Shown here: in pieces, positions 19,401 through 28,325 of the stretch | Layout: every line of letters starts with the position of its first letter | Numbering within the stretch: position 1 is the stretch's first letter | Assembly: GCA_009785425.1 (NCBI GenBank) | Contig: WQWI01000002.1 | Location: 1 to 64,000 of the forward strand | Origin: Bacteroidales bacterium | Lineage (GTDB): Bacteria; Bacteroidota; Bacteroidia; Bacteroidales; P3 | Length of the DNA stretch: 64,000 nt | Direction of reading: 5' to 3' | Notes under the pieces: generated by a model | What the model was told of the DNA's origin: nothing | The model's input: the letters and a program-made list of their open reading frames with translations, nothing else | Database searches by the model: none | Made by a program: the position numbers and the translations under genes

Positions 19401-19541
19401 TGTACCTGAGTTAAAGATTTCAACGAACAGAGCGGTATTTTCTCCGCTGATTTCGTTAAGTCTCAAATTCGAAAAGTCTGTTTGTGCCCATAAACTCAAC
19501 GAAAGGATAAGAGCAAAAAAGGTTGTGATGTGCTTTTTCAT
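16449..19541 (-). CDS. Secreted CotH-kinase-family protein with lamin-tail domains, SusE/F-like starch-binding module and T9SS type A sorting domain
   Basis: CotH motifs FRIRGNTSRRRP, AYFGIYAMIEQVDETFL, GQWDGHWGNGNNFYLYFESHTGRVFYIPWDYDNVLGTG. LTD-like LRLNEISGENTALFVEIFNSG and IRLNEVSGVGSDSELFYELIN. SBD LFLIGTFNDWTW...YYRIRVDVRDSIISIRR. CTD YPNPVIDGILFIELP...NGMYIVRIG. Confidence 0.87.
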   Translation of the reverse strand: MKKHITTFFALILSLSLWAQTDFSNLRLNEISGENTALFVEIFNSGTDPIDLEGVRLQRNEGPSYSTSLTTGTEWVGQAGDSIPAGAYRIILFRNGRSDGNNSGPDAPSQLQNSPAWPGMSWTVTGGLSNQQTLKIALVDPAGEPIDVFIRGDVPLPGWGTPNASRPGNVNSGAYGNIRPGYSRMDDGSWAWAAVTPGTTNGPRLHNIVSPGYLTEIPGAPCFQNLFLIGTFNDWTWSSAVTMTPSNNGCTFTTTIFFEAGTQFKFAPSRAWDGREFRGIGSDVPDNDEEHVFNGFQQSGNMRVTAAGYYRIRVDVRDSIISIRRTTPADYTVIRLNEVSGVGSDSELFYELINLGNYPINLEGFRIYYNTNSDRGGSFPPNDNRLTWVGCADQIILPGQLFTLMGRHNPCSFTTGLTAQRILIIKLVDPNGNEIDRLTRARDDGIYDIRNRSFSRIPDGTGPFFFTTPTPNAFNGTSTAGLTRVPQIPYLPQPPALHPHPVFDISALPTITIEVSVDEWNRSLRYFDMNPHHLERVRGNFVFYKDGIETRLPHEIGFRIRGNTSRRRPEISHGGVHNPDNPVWQNAHFSINFASANSNQRFHGLRRLIMKWHKDDAMFAREIYSFDLFHRFGVWTAPRASYARLYIKVGDGPPAYFGIYAMIEQVDETFLSERRGIGRFETDNGNLWKCQPVGGPADLTLNNARQRMGVRDVRLDPSQSRYYTYDLKTNRGNIATAREEFYNWVRNLNTLTGDAFKTWITTYFDVDLFLRAYAVNVVLGQWDGHWGNGNNFYLYFESHTGRVFYIPWDYDNVLGTGLNNFFDPGTENVLRWGGGNRPLIDKILAIEEFREQYLIYLNQLIHPDNDLFHVDRSIPRIEAWHDMIRNYIRPETVENNESAHRLIDRPATWGNFHHYRILERGPNNFFEVRAANIPFREAPPFDPPSTDIVVVETEDSQPIILYPNPVIDGILFIELPAGTNNQIVKVFNLSGRLVLAQAATYPITEIDISHLANGMYIVRIGNASVRIIKQ

Positions 19542-19543
19542 GT

Positions 19544-21424
19544 CTATTTTGGAAAAACGATAATCGCCGACTTGCGTGCAGGGATTACATAATTATCTAA
19601 TGTTATGGTTTCGCCCGTTTTGATGTCCGTGCCGATAGGCTGATACAAACTCAAAATTTCTGCAAACCTGGTTGGATCAATTTCTCTGTCTTCCGTAGTA
19701 TTATTGACGATAGTCATCACCAATTCCTCATCGTTGAAACGGAAATACACAAACACGTTGCGGTCGGGAACAAACTGCATCATTCGTCCGTTATGTACGG
19801 CTGATGAGGTTCTACGCCAGTTGAAAAGCGTACTTACGTAGTTGAACATTCTGTTCTGCTCCGGAGTACGTCCTGCTTCTGTCATTGCATTTATTGTGTC
19901 GTCCGGATGACCGCCCGGCATCATCATACGCTCCTGTCCGTGTCCCAATGCTTCGCTCACCATCAACAATTCCGTACCTTGATAAATTTGCGGTATTCCA
20001 CGCAAAGTGGCAAGCATCGTATAAATACGCTTCAATTTGTAAACATCGCCACCCAGTTGGTGCAACAAACGATGTACATCGTGATTTTCTGCAAAAATAA
20101 CCATCATAAACGGATTGGCATACAAAAAATCTTGTGCCAAAACGTTGTAAACTCTTAACATTCCCGTAAGCCAGCCTGTCCAGTCTTGTTCGCGCTTTGC
20201 CTGAATCATTGCATCTTTCAGCGGAAAATCCATACCGCTTGGTGCGAATGAATTAAATCCGCAACGTCCTTCGTTTGCACCGGCTTGCCAAAAAGCCGTC
20301 ATTGCAGGATTTCCAAACCAGGCTTCGGCAACGATGTTGAGATTTGGGTATTCGTACATAATTCTACGCGTCCATTCTGCGATGCCGTGTTTGTAGTTAT
20401 ACGGATAAGTATCCACACGCAAGCCGTCGAGGTTGGCAAACTCTATCCACCAAACTGCCATTTGTGCAAGATAAGTTACCACCATTGGGTTATGCATATT
20501 CATATCTGCCATTGAGCGGTCGAACCAGCCGTGGATCAAAGCATTCAAGTCATATTGTGAGCGGTGCGGATCGCTTTGGGTCGCCATTTGATGGCTTGTT
20601 CGTCTGAACTCCTGAGACGGTCTGTTAATCCAATCACTCATCGGCAAATCGTTAAACCACCAATGTGCTGTTCCGTGATGATTTGGAACAATATCTTTAA
20701 TCACCTTCATTCCTCTGGCGTGGGCTTGTCTGACCATTTCTCTGTAAAGTTCGTTGGTTCCAAAACGTGGGTCAATCAAGAAATAGTCCGCAGTTGCATA
20801 AGAATGATAAGAGAATGTTGCTTGATTGTCGAGGGTCAAAGGCGTAGGCCAAATCACGGTTGCTCCCAAACTTTGAATATAGTCCAAACTATTGATGATG
20901 CCTTGAATATCTCCACCGTGTCGTCCATCCGGATTATTACGGTTGACTCTTTCAATCGTGGCAGGGTGCGAGTCGTTGGTTGGATCACCGTTTACAAAAC
21001 GATCGGACATAATTAGATAAATCACATCTGCAGGTCCAAAGCCTTGACGTTCGGCAGAGCCCGGTCTGCGTTCCCACAATTCATAATTGTGAATAACTCT
21101 TCTTCTGCCGATGGTGAACTCCAAACGATAGGTTCCGGGTTGGGCATTTTCGGCAATGTCCAATTCAACAAACAAAAAATTGGAGTTTTCCGGTCTGTAC
21201 ACGCTCAAAACGTCAACGCCTGCATCGAGGCTTCGCACTTCGGCAGCACCGATATTATTGCCGTAAACCAATAGTTGCAACGGAACAGGGTTTTTCATTC
21301 CGACCCACCAGTTTGGAGGTTCAACGCGTTCGATTTGACCGGCTCTTACGCTCGGCTGGGCGGACATTGGCAAATACGCAATTAGGAAAAATGCCAACAA
21401 TAGGAACAGGAAATGCTTCTTCAT
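19544..21424 (-). CDS. GH13 alpha-amylase/neopullulanase (SusA-like)
   Basis: Signal MKKHFLFLLLAFFLIAYLPMSAQ; DVIYLIMSDRFVNGD; GLRVDTYPYN, VAEAWFGN, FAENHDVHR catalytic motifs. Confidence 0.93.
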   Translation of the reverse strand: MKKHFLFLLLAFFLIAYLPMSAQPSVRAGQIERVEPPNWWVGMKNPVPLQLLVYGNNIGAAEVRSLDAGVDVLSVYRPENSNFLFVELDIAENAQPGTYRLEFTIGRRRVIHNYELWERRPGSAERQGFGPADVIYLIMSDRFVNGDPTNDSHPATIERVNRNNPDGRHGGDIQGIINSLDYIQSLGATVIWPTPLTLDNQATFSYHSYATADYFLIDPRFGTNELYREMVRQAHARGMKVIKDIVPNHHGTAHWWFNDLPMSDWINRPSQEFRRTSHQMATQSDPHRSQYDLNALIHGWFDRSMADMNMHNPMVVTYLAQMAVWWIEFANLDGLRVDTYPYNYKHGIAEWTRRIMYEYPNLNIVAEAWFGNPAMTAFWQAGANEGRCGFNSFAPSGMDFPLKDAMIQAKREQDWTGWLTGMLRVYNVLAQDFLYANPFMMVIFAENHDVHRLLHQLGGDVYKLKRIYTMLATLRGIPQIYQGTELLMVSEALGHGQERMMMPGGHPDDTINAMTEAGRTPEQNRMFNYVSTLFNWRRTSSAVHNGRMMQFVPDRNVFVYFRFNDEELVMTIVNNTTEDREIDPTRFAEILSLYQPIGTDIKTGETITLDNYVIPARKSAIIVFPK

Positions 21425-21453
21425 CGTGTGTGTATATTTTTTGTTTTTGCCCA

Positions 21454-21517
21454 CAAAGATACGATTTTTTTTTAACTTTGACAATCCTTGCAAAATCCAT
21501 TTTTTTTTGTATCTTTG
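21454..21517. promoter_or_regulatory. Divergent promoter pair between GH13 operons
   Basis: Minus: CAAAGATA 21454-21461 with CAA 21482-21484. Plus: TTG 21488-21490 with TATCTTTG 21510-21517. Confidence 0.6.
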
Positions 21518-21543
21518 CAGAAATTTTAAGAAGTCGTCAAACT

Positions 21544-23721
21544 ATGAAACAGCTTTTCGTCACTTTTTTCTGTTTATTGGCATTTAGTGCGAAAGCACAA
21601 CTTACACATACGCATAGTAGCACAAGAGTTGCACAATCTATGCCCGTAGGTGTTAGAGACGGTATCAACGTCAATGCCCCCAACGAGGGTGATGTAACGC
21701 TTGTGCTTCGTGTGCCAAGGCGAACAAGCCCGCAACACACCTGGCAAAACCCCGATATTCCTCAAACTTACGAACTCGGCAGAAACAGAGTGCATGTGAT
21801 TGGCGATTTCAACAATTGGCAACCTTCGAGTCGCTATGAGATGAAAACAGACAGTATCTTTTACTGGATTACATTGACCGGATTAGACCCGAATCGGCTC
21901 TATCGTTTTCAATATCTCGTTGATGATACACTACGAATTACAGACCCATTTACCGAATTGATTTTAGATCCTTGGAACGATGGAATGATCAACCAACATG
22001 TCGAGATTTTTCCGGACTTACCGCCTTTTCCGGAAGGCTATACAACCGGATTAGTGGCTACATTTCAAATCAACAGACCAGAGTTTGAATGGTCGCAAGA
22101 AGCCTTGGATTTTGTACCTCCACGACAGCAGGATTTGATTATTTACGAATTGTTGATTCGAGATTTTATGCAGTTTCCGAGCTATGATCGAATCATGGAC
22201 TATAAATTTCAACATCTGATTGATTTGGGTATTAATGCGATAAAAATCTTGCCGAATACGGAATTTGATAGAAACAACAGTTGGGGCTATAACCCGAATC
22301 ACATGTTTGCCGTTGACAAAGCATACGGTTCGCCTGAGGCGTTTAAGCGATTTATCGACAAGGCACATAGCCATGGCATTGCGATAATTATGGACATTGT
22401 TCTCAATCATCAAACCAACCATTCGCCCATGACGAAGTTGTTTTGGGATTATGAAAACCACCGTCCGGCTACTGACAATCCTTGGTTTCATGCAGAACCC
22501 ACACATCGCTGGAATGTGTATTTTCAGATGAATCACCGTAGTGTGCATACGGTTTATTTCAGCCAACGTGTGGCGGAATTTTGGATGAAGGAGTTTAGAA
22601 TTAACGGTATTCGCTTTGATTTATCCAAAGCATTTACATTCTTAGGTCCACATCCGCAAGGAACCGACTATATGGAACGTGCCTGTCCGGTACGCATACA
22701 ATACTGGAAAGATTATGCAGATTTTATGTGGAATATCAATCCAGATTTTTACATAATTTTGGAACATTTTGCCGACAACGATGAAGAGCGTACGTTGGCT
22801 AATCACGGCATTTCGGAAGGACGTCCGGGCATGATGCTTTGGGGCAATATGAATTGGGCATACAGCTGGCTGGCGATGGGCTACTCTGAAGGCTCTTCAT
22901 TGGATTGGGCGTTTGCAAAAGGTGGTCGCACCGACAGTCAAGGTAATGTTGTTGGTGGTCGAGGCTGGAAGGCTCACAATTTGATTGTGTATGCTGAAAG
23001 CCATGACGAAGAGCGTGTAGCAACAAGAGTTGGGGGCTTTGTTAATACTGATGGCTCCAGAGTTCATTACGGTTATGGTCGAACATCTCCGGATGGAACA
23101 TACAATACGAGACATCTTCAAGCAGAGCGAAAGGCACTTGTAGCTACCTTTATGATTCCACTTCCCGGTCCAACAATGATTTGGCAGTTTGGCGAATTTG
23201 CTTACGATGGTCCTCTTAATCTTTGTTATACCCCGGTAGAATTAGGCGGAACGGGAATTGGTACTTTTCCCGCAGACCAAGACGGTTTGGGTGGTCTTCA
23301 CGGTAATTGTCGAACAGGTCGTGCACCGTTGTTGTGGCACTATTTGGAGCGAGCTGAAAACAGACACACGTTCAACGTTTTCAGAGGATTGATTTATCTC
23401 AGACTGAACCATCCTGCCTTTACAAATCAACGGAATTTCGTTTATCGAACAGGTGGTGATGCAACTGACCTTCGACGTTGGATTATTGCAGAATCGTATG
23501 TTGCTGATTCGAGTGTGATTATTCTCGGAAATTTTGATGTAGTAGCAAGGGATTTTATAGTTCCCGGCATTCCGGTAAACGGCACTTGGTATAATTTTTT
23601 TGGAGCAAATCATTTTAACATAGGCTCCGTTGTTGTAACAAATCACAGGATGAACATTACTCTTCCGCCCGGTGCATATATCATTTTCACAAAAGAGCGA
23701 CAGGACAATCCTACAAAATAA
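21544..23721 (+). CDS. GH13 alpha-amylase with N-terminal CBM48/E-set-like module (tandem copy 1, no T9SS tag)
   Basis: Signal MKQLFVTFFCLLAFSAKAQ; VHVIGDFNNWQPSS; GIRFDLSKAF, IILEHF, AESHDEER. Confidence 0.92.
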   Translation: MKQLFVTFFCLLAFSAKAQLTHTHSSTRVAQSMPVGVRDGINVNAPNEGDVTLVLRVPRRTSPQHTWQNPDIPQTYELGRNRVHVIGDFNNWQPSSRYEMKTDSIFYWITLTGLDPNRLYRFQYLVDDTLRITDPFTELILDPWNDGMINQHVEIFPDLPPFPEGYTTGLVATFQINRPEFEWSQEALDFVPPRQQDLIIYELLIRDFMQFPSYDRIMDYKFQHLIDLGINAIKILPNTEFDRNNSWGYNPNHMFAVDKAYGSPEAFKRFIDKAHSHGIAIIMDIVLNHQTNHSPMTKLFWDYENHRPATDNPWFHAEPTHRWNVYFQMNHRSVHTVYFSQRVAEFWMKEFRINGIRFDLSKAFTFLGPHPQGTDYMERACPVRIQYWKDYADFMWNINPDFYIILEHFADNDEERTLANHGISEGRPGMMLWGNMNWAYSWLAMGYSEGSSLDWAFAKGGRTDSQGNVVGGRGWKAHNLIVYAESHDEERVATRVGGFVNTDGSRVHYGYGRTSPDGTYNTRHLQAERKALVATFMIPLPGPTMIWQFGEFAYDGPLNLCYTPVELGGTGIGTFPADQDGLGGLHGNCRTGRAPLLWHYLERAENRHTFNVFRGLIYLRLNHPAFTNQRNFVYRTGGDATDLRRWIIAESYVADSSVIILGNFDVVARDFIVPGIPVNGTWYNFFGANHFNIGSVVVTNHRMNITLPPGAYIIFTKERQDNPTK

Positions 23722-23743
23722 AAACCTTTAAATCTATAAATCG

Positions 23744-26700
23744 ATGAAACAACTTTTTATCACAGTCTTTTCACTTTTGGCACTCAGTGCGAGTGCACAA
23801 CTCATTCGAACGTATCCCGAATTTTTTAGGGAAACCGATACGGTTAGAATTATTTTTGATGCAACCCAAGGAAACAGAGCACTGGCAGGCTTTACCGGAA
23901 ATGTGTTTGTTCACACAGGGGTAATTACGAACACAAGTACAGGTCCAAGTGACTGGCAACATGTTATCACAGGTTGGGGAACAAACATACCCGGCAGAAA
24001 CCAAGCCACACGTATCGGACAGGATTTGTATGAATTTATTATCACTCCGAGCGTTCGTGAATTTTATGACGTAACGAATGATACCATAACCGTTGAAAGA
24101 ATTGCCATTCTTTTTAGGAATGCCAGCGGAAGTATAGTTGGAAGAGCAGAGGGTGGTGGTGATATCTTTATTGATTTGTTTTTGGGCGATTTTGGAATGC
24201 GTATCACCTCTCCGCAGCCCGGGCAGTTTTTCGATCCGACCGATAACGTTGAATTTTCTGTGGTAACATCATCAAATGCAGATATTACATTTTTCTTGAA
24301 TGGTACGGAGGTAACGTCTGCAACAGATGTTAATGCACTAACACATACGTACAGCACTTTTTCTGCCGAACGTTATGAGTTTGTTGCAAGAGCCGTATGT
24401 CCAACGTATGGGAATTTTTACGATACATTGTTTCTCAACATTCGTTCGCCAAGAGTTTACGAGCCTGTTCCAGCCGGAGCAAGAGACGGCATCAACACTA
24501 ATTTTCCAAATCCCGGCGATGTAACGTTTGTACTTCGTGTGCCCAAGCGTACAAGCCCACAGCCTACAGTCCAAAGTCCAAATACTCCTCAAACGTACGT
24601 GCTTGGCAGAAACAGCGTTCATATGATTGGCGATTTCAACAACTGGCAACCTTCAAGTGCGTATCAACTGAAAGGGGATACGGTTCGTTTGGCTTATTGG
24701 ATTACATTGAGCGGATTAGACCCCGATAATTTATATCGCTTTCAATATCTCGTTGATGAAACGCAACGTATCACCGACCCATACACCGAGTTGATTTTAG
24801 ACCCTTGGAACGATCATTGGATCAACCATTATTCTCAACTACACAGCGGATTTGATATTTTTCCGGACATGCCGGAATTTCCAACCAATTATACCACCGG
24901 ACTTGTGGCCACATTCCAAATCAACAGACCTGAATTTCAGTGGTCGCCGGAAGCTTTGGCATTTGTTCGTCCGGTTCAGCAAGATTTGATTATTTACGAA
25001 TTGCTGATTCGCGACTTTATGATGTTTCCGAGTTACGACAGAATAATTGAACATAAATTTCAACACTTGATTGATTTGGGCATCAATGCCATCAAAATTT
25101 TGCCAAATATGGAATTTGACGGTAACAATAGTTGGGGCTATAATCCAAACCATATGTTTGCCGTAGACAAAGCCTACGGCACAGCAGAATCGTTCAAACG
25201 CTTTATCGATAAGGCACATAGCCACGGCATTGCCATTATTTTGGACATCGTTCTCAACCACCAAACGGGAAGTTCACCATTGACACAATTGTTTTGGGAT
25301 TCTCAAAACAACCGTCCTTGTGCTGATCATAACCCTTGGTTTCATCCGGAAGCGACACACCCGTGGAACGTGTTTTACCAAATGAACCACAGAAGCAAAC
25401 ATACCGTATATTTCAGCGAACGCGTGGCGGAATTTTGGATGAGAGAATTTAGAGTTGACGGTTTCCGCTTCGACTTATCCAAAGCATTTACGTTTTTGGG
25501 GCCCAATAATGATCCGGCTATGAGCGCTCACAATCCGGTACGAATTCAGTATTGGAATAATTTTGCGGATTTTATGTGGAATATCGATTCCACGTTTTAT
25601 GTAATTTTGGAGCATTTTGCCGTCAATACCGAAGAGCGTGATTTGGCTAACCATGGTCTATCTGAGGGACGTCCCGGTATGATGATTTGGGGAAATATGA
25701 ATCATGCATACAGCCAGTTGGCTATGGGCTGGGCTTCAGGTTCTTCGTTGGATTGGGCGTTTGCAAAAGAAGGACGTCGAAATGCAGCAGGTAATTTCAC
25801 CGGAAATCGTGGTTGGGGTGCTCACAATTTGATTGTGTACGCCGAAAGTCATGACGAGGAGCGTGTATCAACACGAGTTGGCGGGTTTGTTAATGCTGCC
25901 GGAACAAGAATTCATGCCGGATATGGTAATAGAACTGCGGACGGTAGCTATAGCACCAGATATCGTCAAGCAGAGCGAAAAGCTCTCGTAGCAGCCTTTA
26001 TGATTCCACTTCCAGGTCCAACAATGATTTGGCAGTTTGGCGAGTTTGCATTCGATGGTCCATTGAACATTTGCTACAGTCCGTCACATTTGGGCGGTTC
26101 GGGAATCGGTACATTTCCCGCAAATCAATCCGGTTTAGGTGGTGGTGCAGGCAACTGCCGAACAGGTCGTTCACCGTTGCTGTGGCACTATTTGGAAAGA
26201 GAGTCTAACCGTTTTACGTTTTACGTTTTTAGCGGACTAATCAATATGCGATTGAACCATCCGGCGTTTACAGATCAAAGAGATTTCTTCTATCAAACAG
26301 CAGGAGGTAATACTCATCTTCAACGTTGGATTATTGCAGAATCAATGGTTCCGGACTCAAGCGTAGTTATTGTAGGAAATTTTGACACGATTCAAAGAGA
26401 GTTCACCATTCCGGGCATTCCGGCAAACGGCGTTTGGCACAGTGTTTTTACGACAGACGAGGTTACTGTAACGAACAACACGTTAAACATTACCTTGCCA
26501 CCAGGTGGATACAGGGTATTCACCAGATCAGAAGGCTGGATTAACGAAAATGCAACAAGCGTTGTAGGTTTCGAGAGAGCAGAAATTCCGATGAGTATTT
26601 TCCCAAATCCTGCACAAGACGAAATCTTTGTGGACTTTGAAGCCGAAGGACAGCGCGAAATTCAGATATTTAATCTAAGTGGACAACTGATGCAAACGAT

Positions 26701-26815
26701 TAGCACACGTAGCCAAAACGTGAGAATGGACGTGTCGAATTTGCGAGCAGGCTCGTATATTCTCATCGTTACAGATGGTGCAAGCATTTCATCACAACAG
26801 ATCATTATACAGTAA
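23744..26815 (+). CDS. GH13 alpha-amylase with extra N-terminal module and T9SS C-terminal sorting domain (tandem copy 2)
   Basis: Closely similar core to the upstream gene; C-terminal MSIFPNPAQDEIFVDFEAEGQREIQIFNLSGQLMQTI...LRAGSYILIVTDG. Confidence 0.93.
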   Translation: MKQLFITVFSLLALSASAQLIRTYPEFFRETDTVRIIFDATQGNRALAGFTGNVFVHTGVITNTSTGPSDWQHVITGWGTNIPGRNQATRIGQDLYEFIITPSVREFYDVTNDTITVERIAILFRNASGSIVGRAEGGGDIFIDLFLGDFGMRITSPQPGQFFDPTDNVEFSVVTSSNADITFFLNGTEVTSATDVNALTHTYSTFSAERYEFVARAVCPTYGNFYDTLFLNIRSPRVYEPVPAGARDGINTNFPNPGDVTFVLRVPKRTSPQPTVQSPNTPQTYVLGRNSVHMIGDFNNWQPSSAYQLKGDTVRLAYWITLSGLDPDNLYRFQYLVDETQRITDPYTELILDPWNDHWINHYSQLHSGFDIFPDMPEFPTNYTTGLVATFQINRPEFQWSPEALAFVRPVQQDLIIYELLIRDFMMFPSYDRIIEHKFQHLIDLGINAIKILPNMEFDGNNSWGYNPNHMFAVDKAYGTAESFKRFIDKAHSHGIAIILDIVLNHQTGSSPLTQLFWDSQNNRPCADHNPWFHPEATHPWNVFYQMNHRSKHTVYFSERVAEFWMREFRVDGFRFDLSKAFTFLGPNNDPAMSAHNPVRIQYWNNFADFMWNIDSTFYVILEHFAVNTEERDLANHGLSEGRPGMMIWGNMNHAYSQLAMGWASGSSLDWAFAKEGRRNAAGNFTGNRGWGAHNLIVYAESHDEERVSTRVGGFVNAAGTRIHAGYGNRTADGSYSTRYRQAERKALVAAFMIPLPGPTMIWQFGEFAFDGPLNICYSPSHLGGSGIGTFPANQSGLGGGAGNCRTGRSPLLWHYLERESNRFTFYVFSGLINMRLNHPAFTDQRDFFYQTAGGNTHLQRWIIAESMVPDSSVVIVGNFDTIQREFTIPGIPANGVWHSVFTTDEVTVTNNTLNITLPPGGYRVFTRSEGWINENATSVVGFERAEIPMSIFPNPAQDEIFVDFEAEGQREIQIFNLSGQLMQTISTRSQNVRMDVSNLRAGSYILIVTDGASISSQQIIIQ

Positions 26816-26825
26816 GGTATAGACA

Positions 26826-26885
26826 GACTTCGCTCAGCCACCGCACTTCGACAGGCTCAGTGCCCGGCGGTCGTTGAGCGAAGTC
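26826..26885. repeat. Inverted-repeat element (gacttcgctca ... tgagcgaagtc) after GH13
   Basis: 11-bp perfect terminal arms; internal cacttcgacaggctcagtgccc typical of dispersed elements. Confidence 0.65.
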
Positions 26886-26917
26886 GAAACGCCCGCAACT
26901 CATAACACACAAACACT

Positions 26918-28267
26918 ATGAACACAATTCAAAAACCAAATCTACCCCTCAAGCAACTTTGGGCTTTAAGTTTCGGATTCTTCGGCGTACAAATCGCATT
27001 TGCTTTGCAAACGTCAAACGTCAGTAGAATTTTCGCCACATTAGGTGCAGATCCTCATACGCTCAGTTATTTTTGGATCGTACCTCCGCTAACCGGATTG
27101 CTTGTACAGCCCATCGTTGGTATGCTTAGCGACCGCACTTGGACCAAGTGGGGAAGGCGTATCCCCTACTTGATTATCGGTACACTTGTTACCGCTTTGC
27201 TTTTGATTATTCTACCCAATTCCGGAGCACTTGGTTTAGCTGTCGGCACTGCGATGATTTTCGCTGCAACGTGTTTGGTATTGTTCGGTGTTTCGACAGA
27301 TATGGCACTACAGCCGTTTAGAATGCTCGTTGGCGATATGGTTAACGAAAAGCAAAAAAGTTTGGCTTTTTCGATACAAAGTTTTTTGTGCAATGGAGGA
27401 AATATCCTTGCGTATCTTTTGCCGATTGCACTTGTAACCTGGGGCGTTTCCAACGTTGCTCCGGTGGGGATGATTCCCGATTCAGTCAAATGGACATTCT
27501 ATATTGGTGCGGCATTGCTCATCTTGTGTGTTGCCGTTACTGTATTTCGAACGAAAGAATTACCTCCGGCTGAGTATGCAAAATACAACGCCATTGACGA
27601 AAGCAAGGTAAGAGAAGAAAAGGTCAATATCTTTGAGTTGCTGAAAAAAGTACCGAACGTCTTTTGGACTGTAGGTCTTGTACAATTTTTCTGTTGGGCG
27701 GCTTTCCTATACATGTGGACTTACACAACAGGTGCTATTGCAGGCTCCGTTTGGGGTACAACCGATGCAAGCAGTGCACTGTTTCAGAGTGCCGGTAATT
27801 GGGTTGGTGTACTTTTTGCTGCACAAGCGATTGGCGGTGTACTTTGGGCAATGGTTATTCCAAAATTCAAAGACATCAAAATGGCGTATGTGGCGAGTCT
27901 TGGGATTGGTGCAATCGGGTTCATTCTCACAAGATTTATCGGACCGGAAGTTAGTATTTTAGGTATGACAATGTCGGGTCAATTTGCGTTACTTTTCCCA
28001 TTTTTTTTAGTGGGTTTCGCTTGGGCGGGAATGCTCTCAATTCCGTTTACATTATTGACAAACGCCTTGCAAGGCACAAGCCGAATGGGAACCTATTTAG
28101 GATTGTTTAACGGAACGATTTGTATTCCGCAAATCGTTGCAGCAGTTGCCGGAGGCGGATTACTCCTTTTGGTAGGCGGTAATCAGTCGAATATGCTTGT
28201 CATTTCAGGTATTTTATTGATACTTGGTGCGATTGCGGTGCATTTTATCAAGGTTGAAAAGAAATAA
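26918..28267 (+). CDS. SLC45-like MFS (maltose/oligosaccharide) transporter
   Basis: FGFFGVQIAFALQTSNVSRIFATLGADPHTLSYFWIVPPLTGLLVQPIVGMLSDRTWTKWGRRIPYL. Confidence 0.88.
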   Translation: MNTIQKPNLPLKQLWALSFGFFGVQIAFALQTSNVSRIFATLGADPHTLSYFWIVPPLTGLLVQPIVGMLSDRTWTKWGRRIPYLIIGTLVTALLLIILPNSGALGLAVGTAMIFAATCLVLFGVSTDMALQPFRMLVGDMVNEKQKSLAFSIQSFLCNGGNILAYLLPIALVTWGVSNVAPVGMIPDSVKWTFYIGAALLILCVAVTVFRTKELPPAEYAKYNAIDESKVREEKVNIFELLKKVPNVFWTVGLVQFFCWAAFLYMWTYTTGAIAGSVWGTTDASSALFQSAGNWVGVLFAAQAIGGVLWAMVIPKFKDIKMAYVASLGIGAIGFILTRFIGPEVSILGMTMSGQFALLFPFFLVGFAWAGMLSIPFTLLTNALQGTSRMGTYLGLFNGTICIPQIVAAVAGGGLLLLVGGNQSNMLVISGILLILGAIAVHFIKVEKK

Positions 28268-28278
28268 AAACAAAATCT

Positions 28279-28306
28279 GTAGGGGCGAGGCATGCCTCGC
28301 CCCTAC
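28279..28306. repeat. Perfect 28-bp palindrome gtaggggcgaggcatgcctcgcccctac
   Basis: 14+14 bp perfect palindrome; same family as 34305-34336. Confidence 0.85.
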
Positions 28307-28325
28307 CATATTTAAATCAAAAATC

